Shown one piece after another: positions 54,993 through 64,000 of a stretch of 64,000 nucleotides of DNA. How positions within the stretch are numbered: the first letter of the stretch is position 1; every line of letters starts with the position of its first letter. This DNA is from Alopecurus myosuroides. Taxonomy: Eukaryota; Streptophyta; Magnoliopsida; Poales; Poaceae. A model generated the notes under the pieces. It made no database searches, was not told the DNA's origin, and saw only the letters and a program-made list of their open reading frames with translations. Position numbers and translations under genes: made by a program. Where the stretch lies: positions 184,201,958-184,265,957 of the forward strand of contig CM054062.1 in NCBI GenBank assembly GCA_028641055.1. Direction: 5' to 3'.

Positions 54993-57900
54993 GGTAAGGT
55001 AAAAGGTACTCACATCCTAGTATTGTTGCTGGTGTGTGAGTGATCGAAGTTATTTCCTTTAGATTCTGTAATTATATATTTTTGTTTCTTGGTTTTATTT
55101 TCACTAGTTAGGCTTATTTTTACTTGTTACTTGTTTTTATTTTTACTAGTTAGGCTTAATGGAAAACAACAAAAATATGAGAGAGCTTTATAATATTTAT
55201 CTCGAGTTAGGACATGAAGTGTTTGAAGAGAAAATTAAAAAAATTTGGAACTTTATTTGCATGCTAGTAGCCATGTTATTAGTATGAATTCTTTGAACAC
55301 CATTATTGTTGATGCTATGGAAAAATCTAAGCTTGGGGAAGCTATTTTTTATGAAAATGATCTTTTTAGTCCCCAAGCACGGAGGAACAAATTTACTTTG
55401 ATGATACTATGCCTCCAATATATAATGATTACAACGATGAATATGATATTTTCAGTCCACCTAAGTAGGAGAAGAAAATTAGTTATGATTACAGTATGCC
55501 TACTATATTTGATGATTATGGTGATGAGAATAATCATGATAGTTATTTTGTTGAATTTGCTCCAAGTACTATTAATGATAATGACTATGCTTATGTGGAG
55601 AGTATTAATTCCTTTATGCATGTGGCTCATGATAAGAATGTTTTATGTGATAGTTATATTTTTAATTTTATTCATGATTCTACTGACAGTTATTATGAGA
55701 GAGGTAAACATAGTTTAATGCATCTCAACAATATTAAGTTTCCCCTCTTTATGTTGAAAATTTTGAAGTTGCACTTGTTTTGCTTTCCTATGCTTGTTGC
55801 TTTGCGCTTTCATGACTTGTTTCTTTACAAGATTCTTTTTCATAGGAAGTGGGTTAGACTTAAAAGTGTTTCGTATTTGTTTCTTGATTCTCTATTATTT
55901 TTCTTCAATTCTTATTCCTATGTGAGCATCTTCAAAAATTATCATGCCTAGCTAAAATGCTTTAAAGAAAAGCGCTTATGGGAGACAACCCATTATATTT
56001 TTTACTTTTAGTTTTATTTTGTTTTCTTTGAGTCTTGGAAGTTGTTATCTCTGTAGAAACCTCTCCTTATCCTTTTTTATTTCATTTTTTACCAAGAGTA
56101 ACCTATAATAGGGAGGAAGTAAGATTTGGGGAAGTTGTTGTCCTGAAACAGATTATGTGCTGCCACCAAAAAAGATTAATTCTCTCAGCCAAAACGTAGA
56201 ATTGATGTGAACTTTTTTGTGCACATGCCCCAGGTTATTATCTAACTTTCATTAGTTTACACTTTTTTATTTGAGTAACATAAGATTTTCTAGAAAAATC
56301 GATCTTTACCTGATGTTCTGTCCTGACAGATTTCTGCCGGTATTTTTATTTGCCTCTTAATCTTTTTTATTTTGGTATTCTTTTGAGAGGAAGAGCTTTA
56401 AAAGAAGTTGTGACAGTAGCTAATGTTTTAATGAGTGTTAGACTTGTGTTGAAACTGAATCAAAGTGGATTTATTATTTTGATTACAGTAACGTTGCTAA
56501 TGAAAATTGTCAGAAGTTTTGTATGTAGGAAGTTTTCAAGTGTAGGGAGAGAAGAATGGTATGATGAGATGAACGATGGAGAAATGCTCAAGCTTGGGGA
56601 TGCCCATGTCACCCCAAGATATATCCAATAATTACAAGAGTAAAAGCTTGGGGATGCCCAAGGCATCCTCTTCTTCATCAAACAAAAGTATCAGGTCATC
56701 TTTCAAGACACTATATTTTTATTGGTTCATATATTCTGTGTTATTCTTGGAGCATAAATTATTTTTGCTTTCAATTTTTTTGTTTTATTTGCTGTAGTAT
56801 ATGGTTGGATCCTATCATATTTTTTTTGGAGAGACACACGCTCCATTTTCATTGCTTAGAACACTCTAGTTTTCACTCTTATTGTTCTGTGAGTGTTCAC
56901 TTTTTGCTAGTACTGCGTTTAGCTCTTGTTTTCTACTCGTATTTTGTTTAGAGCTTGTTGGTTTTCTTCAGTTGTATATGATTATCTCTCTGGTCTTTGA
57001 TGAATATTATCTATGATATTTGTTTCAAAAAAAAAGTTGATTGGTGTTGGAGAAGGGTAAAATATTTCATGCTCATAGTGGTGCAACTGGAAGCTTATTT
57101 AGACTGTGGCTTACACTTTAACATGTCATGTTAGATGTTATTTTAATCATGTTCTTAGTAGTTATTGATGTAGCATGACTTGTCTCAAATATCTGAGAGT
57201 GCTTAATGTCCCATTGAAAGAAATCATGTGTTGTTTTTATCATATCGAAGCATAATATTGTGGTATTCTCCTTTGAATGCTTTATTTCATTGACTTGGCG
57301 CATGCTTACACCATGTTATGGCTACAAATATCAGTCACCTCTAGCCTCTATTATTATTTAGTTTTTGACTTGTAATATCATTTATGTTTTGATTAATAAA
57401 AAAATTGTCGCTATGCATGATTATGGACATTATTGCTCTCTTAATTTGTCGCTCCCAGTCTCTTGCTAGCCTTCACCTGTACTGAGTATGAGCTCAACTC
57501 GTGCATCCAACTCTCAAAAACCAATGTTTGCCAAATGTGTCCACCATACCTACCTATATGTGGTATTTAACCGCCATTCCAAAGTAAATTTGTCATGTGC
57601 TACCTTTAAAACCTTCAAAATTAATACATGTTTTGTGCTATGTTTTAGCTCATGAGGACATAAGTAGACGATCTTTATTTCACTTGTTGATTAGAATTTA
57701 CACACCTGGACTAGTGGCACATCCGCTTATCCAATTCGCTAGAAGAGCGGGCAACGGGGTTTCCAGCCCCAAATTTGGTTACTTACAATTCGCTTTGATC
57801 TTTTTGCCCCTAATTCATTAGTTAAGCATAAGTGTGTAAACAAAAGAGAAGAGGGATGATCTACCGACCCCAATAGAAAGAACGTCCTTAAATGGGAGCC

Positions 57901-58415
57901 GCTCATGTAAAGTCTAGTTAACTTGTGACTTAATGTATTGTTTATTTACCATTCGTTGACATAGACATACACCTCTCTTAAAAATTGTTTTCAATAGCTC
58001 TGTTTTAATCAAATCAAAAGCTCTAGCACATGAGTAATCTCTGCTTCCCTCTGCGAAGGGTCTTCCTTTTACTTTTATCTTGAGTCTTCATCTTCTAACT
58101 TTATGCACCAATTAAGAGAGCATAGTTGTCATTCTGAATATAATGTGCATCAGTCCCAAAATTTATGATTGATTGATTCATGATTATGTTATTATTTGTT
58201 CTCAGATTATTTGTATCTAGTCACCACTTGAAATTTGAAGGTGTCCTAGCATTTATATTTTGCCATCACTTTAAGGACAAGCGGAATACCACTTTTCTAT
58301 GTTTTCTCTATGCTCGAAACAAACGTATAACTTTCATTGCATTATTATTCATGATACTTTGTTTGTGTTACTTTTCATGTTGCAACATAGTTGCTAAGTT
58401 ACATTGTTGGAATTA
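54993..58415 (+). other. Non-coding internal region of the Athila-like element
   Basis: 3.4 kb of AT-rich sequence. Open frames up to ~157 codons (55245-55718, 55496-55951) have no recognisable domain; the segment after 55160 begins MENNKNMRELYN and looks like a degenerate gag leader. The phrase GCTTGGGGATGCCCA occurs at 56592 and 56646, with CAAGGCATCC after the second. The 57440-58410 part also has no gene that I can see. Confidence 0.6.
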
Positions 58416-60741
58416 TGTAACATCCCTGATTTTTGGAGGAATTCAAAAATCACAAAAATTTGAAACTTTTGTTTTCCACTAATGCAAGCCACCAAAAACA
58501 ACTGAAACACAACACAAAGATAAATAATAGAGCTTTCCCAAAGTATTGAAATTGTTAAATCCATTTGAGCCCCCTATCCGTTAAACCCTAAAGGTTGCTT
58601 CGAATTCATCATTTTGCTAAGTATCTTAAATCATTTAAGAACTAGGTCTATTGCATTAACATGTCCCCATTCAAACTTTGTTTCAAAATGTTTTCCACAA
58701 GATATATTGTAAGGAAATATCATGGTTTAAAGTTCAATATAACATAATATAGTAATTTCCAAAATTGTGTTTAAACCAAAGGGTATTTATAATGAATTTG
58801 AAATGCCTTATCAATACTTCAAATACCTTAAATGATTTCAACAAGTTTTTTGTATAAATTATTTCTCAAGTGTAATGGGAATCAAATATTATGAATTATG
58901 GTGTTTCCCAAAATAATATGTTAGCCAAAGAAAGATTCAATTAAACCCTATTTCTAAATATTCATAAAGTGTCCTCCTAGAATTTAAACCATTTCGAAAA
59001 TCCAAAAATTATTTATGATGGAAACAACACAAAATGGATTTCATTTGAAAGGTTTTGTTTTTACAAAACTACATAAATTTGTTTGAGGCTATTTGGAATT
59101 ATAAAGCTCAAGTTATGGAATAAATAAGAAAACAGGAAAAAAAAAAAAAAAAAAGGAGTCGCGCAGCCCAACTAGGCCCAACCCATTTCTCTCCCCTCGC
59201 CCCTCTCTATTCATCGCACGCGCGCAGCGCCAAACGGACGCAGAAGCCCACCAGGCAGCCCAGGTGGAAATCCGCACCGACCCGCACTCCCTCTCTCTTT
59301 CCTCTCGCTGTCAAGCGGGCCCGCCTCGACGTCACCCTGACGCGCGCGTTACGTCACTGGCGTCGACGTCTGTGCCCATCTAGGACTCCACCGCCGCCTC
59401 GATGCCTTGCCCCCTCCTCCACGAATCCTCCCCCAGAAAAGGGAGCGACCCTCGACGTTCGTGCCTCGCGCCTCAAAACCCTACCCAAAATCCTCCGCCG
59501 TCGCCTCAAAATCCTCTGCCACCGGCTGCGGTTTCGCCGAGCCCAAGATCCGCCGCCGCCGTTGTCACGGGCCACGGGAGACGAAACCACAACCACCGGG
59601 AGGACCCCCGCGACACGCTGCGTCCGCCCCCGTCCTCGGAATCGTCGGAGAAGAATCGGAGCGACCACGCCGTCCACGACAGGGAGCATCGACGCCACCC
59701 CCTCCAACTCTGGCGACCGAAAACGAGCGGTGGACCCTATCCTCGCCCAGCACCGTTGGATCGCAAGCGAGCGGCCGAGATCATAACGCGAAGATGTACG
59801 CGCAGCGCCCGTTGGATCTGTATCTAACAATCAGATCAACCCACTTAAACACGTCAACGCGCCGTCAGCACCACGTGGCGGCCTAGTCAGCATCCAGTCA
59901 ACAGCCGCGTCAGCCGAGCTATTTTTCAGTTTTTCCCGAATAGATTTAATCTGGCAGTTTTGCAGAAAATCCCCTGCATCTTATATCTATCATAACTTTT
60001 AACCATAGGTCCAAATTTAGCAAACTTGGACTTTTAAAATCAGCACAACACGTAGAATATTTTAGCACTGTCCAAATTCAAATTTGACAAATTTAAATTG
60101 GTTCAAATTTAAATATGCTTGCTTGATGATTTTTGGCATAGCTTAAATTCTACAAATCAAAAATTACAAATAAAATAATTTTGGAGACCTTAGGATGTGT
60201 ACCAACAGTCCCTTGCGCCCAAAATAATTTTTGGCTAAGTTAAAATGGTTTTGGTTGTTATATGCTCATATGACTATTTCTGACTTAGTTTATTTTCTGT
60301 AATTATTTTCAATATGTTTTCTCTAGCAAAATTGTGCTAAGGAATAACCTTAGACCAGAGAGACCAAAACCAAAGCCCTTAGATTATTTCTAAGTTATTT
60401 TTCCTAGTTGACCCTCCTAGTTGAAAAACCACTAAGTCTGGATTAGTGAAAGTCATGGAGAGGATGCTACATTTGTCAACTTGGGATTTTCAACATGATG
60501 CCAAGGAAGGACTTAGCCATATCAAGAATTTCAACATGAAGCTAGAAGGCCAAAGAAGTACTTATCCAGGAAGACAAACTTCAAAAGCATCTCCAAGAAG
60601 TAGAAGCACTTAGAAGAAAATCAAGAGGAACTTCAAGAAAACCAACACCATCCCTTTTTCTCTAAGTCTTTTCTCCCCTTTCTTTTCTGTTCCCTTAGAA
60701 CTTATGCTATGGATAAGTTAAATAAAGACCATCCCCTAGGT
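58416..60741 (+). repeat. Family F LTR, far-right copy (5' part)
   Basis: Begins TGTAACATCCCTG at 58416. It has an AT-rich start, a run of A (59136-59154), a GC-rich block (59160-59880) and a second AT-rich part. From about 60568 it matches the right copy (reverse complement of 53390-53553), including AAGCATCTCCAAGAAGTAGA. It is cut at 60742 by the BARE-like LTR. Joined with the other copies, the whole LTR would be about 4.4 kb. The GC-rich open frames (for example 59407-59886) have no known domain and are not called as genes. Confidence 0.75.
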
Positions 60742-62377
60742 TGTTGAAGGGGTCGTTGCATAGACAACAAAAAATTTCCTACGCGAGAGACACTCGAAAG
60801 GCCAAGATCTAATCTAGGAGACGAAGTGCAACGGGAAACGAGAGGGTTAAGGAGAACACATGCCCTCGAAGACACAAAGAGTTACGAGATCAAATCTCGT
60901 TGTTGGCGTAGTCGTACTCACACCGATCCCGATAGCGAGAAGATGTGCACCGCAATCCGGCGGTGCCTCCGTGATCGGTCACACGTACGGTTGATGACGA
61001 CCTCCCTTCCCTCGATCCAGCGGGGCGCGGAAGTAGAGGATCCCTCGGAACTCCAGCAGCACGACGGCGTGGTGGTGGTGAAGAATCCCACGGTCAGGGC
61101 TTCGCCAAGCCGGAGACCATGGAATGGAGCAGCGGGTGGAGGGAAAAGCTAGTGGGCAAGTGTGTGGAGGAGGGAGAGCTCTCACCTTCCTTTTATAGGA
61201 GAGGGGGGAGGCAGCCCCATGGTGTGCCCCTACCTCTTCCTTCATCATGTGAGTGGACACTCCACTCACATCCACTCATTTTCCCTTAAAAGTCCACTTA
61301 GAAAATCAAGAGTTTTTCTTGAATAAATAAATAAAACATTTTTATTTCTTTATTTCAGCATTTGTTAATTCTATTAACAAACTTTTGCATATAGCACCTC
61401 GAATCATTTGTTAATTCTATTAACAACCATTCGACGAAAACCCCCTTGAACTATTTCAATTTTCCCCGAAACAATTTCGGTGCTGCCCAAAATATTCTTC
61501 GATATTCCGTATCCTCTCAAACGCGTCATCGAACCTTAAGTGTGTTGCCCTACGGTTCGCGAATAAGATAGACATGATCGAGACTCCTCTCCGATAAATA
61601 ATCAACAACGGGAGCTGGAAATCAGTGATAACTCCTATATATTCAACGATGACTCTCGTGATCGTGTGAACCAACAACGCCATGAACTATTCCCTTTGTC
61701 TCGCGATATTTTACTTGTCCGAGATTCGATCATTGGTATCAACCATACCTTGTTCAATCTCGTTACCGACAAGTACTCTTTTCTCGTTCTCGTGATATAA
61801 CATCCTTGTGATCATATCACGTGCTTGCAAGCGGTTTCGATGTGATATCACCGAGAGGGCCCAGAGTATATCTCTCCGTCATTTTGGATGGACAAATCCC
61901 ACTCTTGATCCATGAGCCTCAACTAATACTTTCCGAATACCTAACGGCAACTTTATAGTCACCCTGTTACGGTGTGACGTTTGATGACATCAAAGCACCC
62001 TTCCGGTATCAGTGATTGACATGATCTCATGGTCTAAGGAATAAGTTACTTCGTATGTTTGATATAACAATGTAAACTTAATGACTTGATCGCATTGCTA
62101 TATTCACTTTGGGTATATGTTCATTACATCATTCTTCTAATGACATGACCTCGTTATTAACAACATCCGATGTTCATGATCAGGAAACCTTGATCATCTA
62201 TTAATCAACGAGCTAGTTAAAAGAGAGGCTTTACTAGGAATCATTGTTTGTTTATTAAACACACATGTATCAACGTTTCCGGTTAATACAATTCTAGCAT
62301 GAGAAATAAACATTTATCATAAAAAAATAATTAGATAATAACCACTTTATTATTTCCTCTCGGGCATATTCCCTTTA
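60742..62377 (-). repeat. 3' LTR of the BARE-like copia
   Basis: About 1636 bp, in the usual size range of this group. The minus-strand 3' terminus is ...CTTCAACA at 60742. The 5' terminus is eroded: TAAAGGGAATATGCC where TGTTGGAAATATGCC is expected. A TATA box lies at about 61194 (minus CTATAAAAGG). Two palindromic repeats lie at 61362 and 61408. The GC-rich minus-strand leader (61160-60790) resembles the group's untranslated leader. Confidence 0.85.
61190..61199 (-). promoter_or_regulatory. TATA box in BARE-like LTR
   Basis: Minus-strand CTATAAAAGG (plus CCTTTTATAG), followed downstream by GAGAGCTCTCC and a pyrimidine-rich leader. This is in line with the BARE-type promoter. Confidence 0.6.
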
Positions 62378-62390
62378 GTCTCCCACTTGC
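62378..62390 (-). other. Polypurine tract of the BARE-like copia
   Basis: Minus-strand GCAAGTGGGAGAC directly before the 3' LTR; this is the typical tract of the BARE/Angela group. Confidence 0.8.
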
Positions 62391-64000
62391 ACTAGAGTCA
62401 ATAATCTAGTCTGTAAGCACTAAACACATATGGCGTTCCAGTGTTATTACCATGCTTCGCATGTGGTAAATTTCATCAAAAAGATCTGAACTGTTCAGGT
62501 CCTATTGTATTTGCATGTTCTTTGCGTCTACACGCATCACTCATTCTCTAATGAGATGGCTTTGTATATGGTCAATCGGTGAAACCTTGATTCCTCAGCA
62601 TAAACTAATGTCACTAACATTGTGAAAATATAGCTTTATAGTGTTAACATTCTTGGAAATTCACCAAGTTCCGGTGATATCTTAATTCCTCAGCTTAAAC
62701 TAATGTTACTAACATTGTGAAAATGTAGCTTCATAGTGTCAGCATTCTTCGAAATTCACCAAGTTCAATAAAGAACTCCTTGACACAAAATACGCTTACT
62801 ATCAGTTGTCAACACAACGATATACTTTAGCCTTTGTTGTAGTATCTGTCACAGTATTTTAATTTTGAAACTCTTTCAAATCCAGCATGGAATTTTCTTC
62901 CAGCCTATTGTGCTACCCTTCATCACGTATTTTAATTGAGATAAATTTATTTGAATACATGACAAGACTATTAGTGTAACATATTACAACTAACATTTTC
63001 TCATTACTACATAGGAAAACATATCCTTATCATTTCTAAAATGACACAAGGATCTCTCCCACTGTTGTCTAATAATCATATGAATTATCTTTCTATAACA
63101 TTTTTATAGCATAGGACTCATCTAGTTGTGTACATAGCATGGAGACATGACTTAGAAGTCTCAATTTCAATGATGCTCATCATGTGTCAAAACACTTGAA
63201 TCTTGCTCAATTATTTTCCATGTGACAAGAACTCTTTCTTTTCATTTTGATATTGACTTACTTCAATATGTTATCTATGTAATTTGGCTTCAATCATGCC
63301 AGGCGCTTCAATCCATCTATTATAGATACCGATGCCCAATATCTTCTAAGCCTTTCATCAATAAGAAAATCTGAACCGTGTTAATTTAAAATACATATTT
63401 TCCAATGAACTATATGTCATCTACATAATGTATTGGAAATATGTCATAGCGCTCCCACTTAACTTCTTGTAATTCTACAAGAATCTTTATCGTTCATGAT
63501 GGAATCAAACTCTTTTGATAACTTCATTAAGGTAAAGGTTTCAACTTCGTTATGCTCACTTCAACCATTGAAGTGTGCATATCTTTCTAGCAACCTTTTG
63601 AATTTTACAAAACTCTCAGACTGTGTCAAGTACACATCCTTGATCAAACTTCCTCGAGAGGAGAGTTGGTTTTGTTATTCAACATCCATATCATAATATG
63701 TAACTTTGCTGGAACTATCCGCAAAGACTAAGCATCACTACGGAAGATCAAAATCTTGTAGTAGTCAACTCTTTGAACTTCGTCGAAAACAACTTTTCGA
63801 TAAGTACAACTTTCAAAGGATGTAAAAATCCATGTCTTTGTCGCTATATAGACCCTTTTGCTATCGTTAGGCATCAAGCCTATCGAAAGGACTACCAAGT
63901 CACATACTTGATATTCATACAAGGATACTATGGCGGATATAATGACTCGTAGTCAATTTTACGAAGTCAGTGCCCATCATTTGCTTCCTTTATAAGGTCC
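62391..64000 (-). pseudogene. BARE-like copia RT-RNase H, decayed and partial
   Basis: On the minus strand, fragments of copia RT are readable from the right edge: YEYQVCDLVVL (63915), FDEVQRVDYYKI (about 63755), then KICTLQWLK, RS.NLYLNEVIKRV (about 63510-63600) and YFQYIM.MT at the place of the YVDD loop (about 63420). The order matches BARE/Angela RT. There are many stops and frameshifts. From 63390 to 62391 only short RNase H remnants and non-coding tail are visible. Confidence 0.7.
62591..62768. repeat. 95-bp direct duplication in the BARE-like internal tail
   Basis: TTCCTCAGCATAAACTAATG at 62591 and its near-copy at 62686, each followed by ~70 bp of matching sequence up to AAATTCACCAAGTTC. 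The copies differ at roughly eight positions. It lies just upstream of the polypurine tract. Confidence 0.85.

Larger units (their letters stand above)
53554..58415 (+). mobile_element. Athila-like non-autonomous gypsy element, 5' LTR and internal region
   Basis: A ~1.4-kb LTR (53554-54964), an Asp-tRNA-type primer-binding site (54975-54992) and ~3.4 kb of AT-rich internal sequence without gag or pol. The LTR motifs AAACGTATCTATAATTT and TTTGATAAACCTTGGGTGA, and the internal words GCTTGGGGATGCCCA, are characteristic of Athila-related Triticeae elements that lack coding capacity. I do not assign a family name. The right side ends where a family F LTR starts; no 3' LTR is in the window. Confidence 0.7.
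60742..64000 (-). mobile_element. BARE/WIS/Angela-type copia, 3' end, minus strand
   Basis: 3' LTR at 60742-62377, polypurine tract beside it, and a decayed RT-RNase H to the window's right edge, beyond which the 5' part lies. The LTR wording (for example GGGCCCTCTCGGTGATATCACATC and GTAACGAGATTGAACAAGG on the minus strand) and the tract CAAGTGGGAGAC are those of the BARE-1/Angela group. It interrupts a family F LTR. Confidence 0.85.

Noticed and set aside
55245..55951. 157- and 151-codon overlapping frames in the Athila-like internal region
   Set aside because: AT-rich, hydrophobic low complexity, mutually overlapping, no domain. More likely leader sequence than a gene.
57597..58482. Possible host gene fragment (74- and 100-codon frames)
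   Set aside because: The second frame runs into the family F LTR start at 58416, and neither shows a domain or splice sites.
59354..59886. Frames of 141-159 codons on both strands in the family F LTR
   Set aside because: Several overlapping frames on both strands are typical of GC-rich DNA; Pro/Arg-rich, no domain.

Overview
This window looks like intergenic DNA from a large grass genome, most likely a Pooideae cereal or relative (Triticeae or Poeae/Aveneae type). I found no host protein gene. Almost every base can be assigned to long terminal repeat (LTR) retrotransposons inserted into one another. The assignment rests on a BARE/WIS/Angela-like copia LTR and RT relic at the right end, a SIRE/Maximus-like copia, two Tat-lineage gypsy elements, a chromovirus (Tekay)-like gypsy, an Athila-like gypsy leader, and several long LTR families that begin TGTAACAYCCC.

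Layout, left to right. 1-4460 is a plus-strand LTR of 'family E', cut by the window edge. It interrupts a plus-strand LTR of 'family F' (4461-6118, resuming 30884-31121). Inside that F copy lies a minus-strand family E element, 6119-30883, with a CACAT target duplication on both sides. It has a 3470-bp 3' LTR, a 477-bp internal region and a 5' LTR broken by later events. Those events placed a minus-strand Tat-like gypsy ('Gypsy1', 22487-30482 plus probably 11147-11601) and, inside it, a very young plus-strand Tekay-like element (11602-22486; two 3552-bp LTRs, AATAG duplication).

31122-32585 and 48008-51363 are the two halves of a decayed minus-strand SIRE/Maximus-like copia. It is split by an essentially complete 15.4-kb Tat-like gypsy ('Gypsy2', 32586-48007, plus strand, two 885-bp LTRs, ATCAT duplication). 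Gypsy2 carries gag-protease, a pol frame with four in-frame stops, a 21-bp in-frame minisatellite, and an apparently intact eight-exon gene on the opposite strand with its own TATA box. A third stage follows: a minus-strand F LTR (51364-53553), an Athila-like non-autonomous element inserted next to it (53554-58415), another F LTR (58416-60741), and a BARE-like copia 3' end on the minus strand (60742-64000).

How it works together: the only regions that look under recent coding constraint are the Gypsy2 gag and the spliced antisense gene of Gypsy2. Gypsy1, the copia elements and the Tekay-like internal region are decayed. The Tekay-like and family E elements have long LTRs but no usable genes, so they must be moved in trans. 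The antisense gene, the PPT-like minisatellite, the tRNA-like cassettes in family E LTRs and a sequence module shared between LTR families are the observations most worth a second look. Boundaries supported by a TSD and matching LTR lengths are exact; other boundaries are read by eye.
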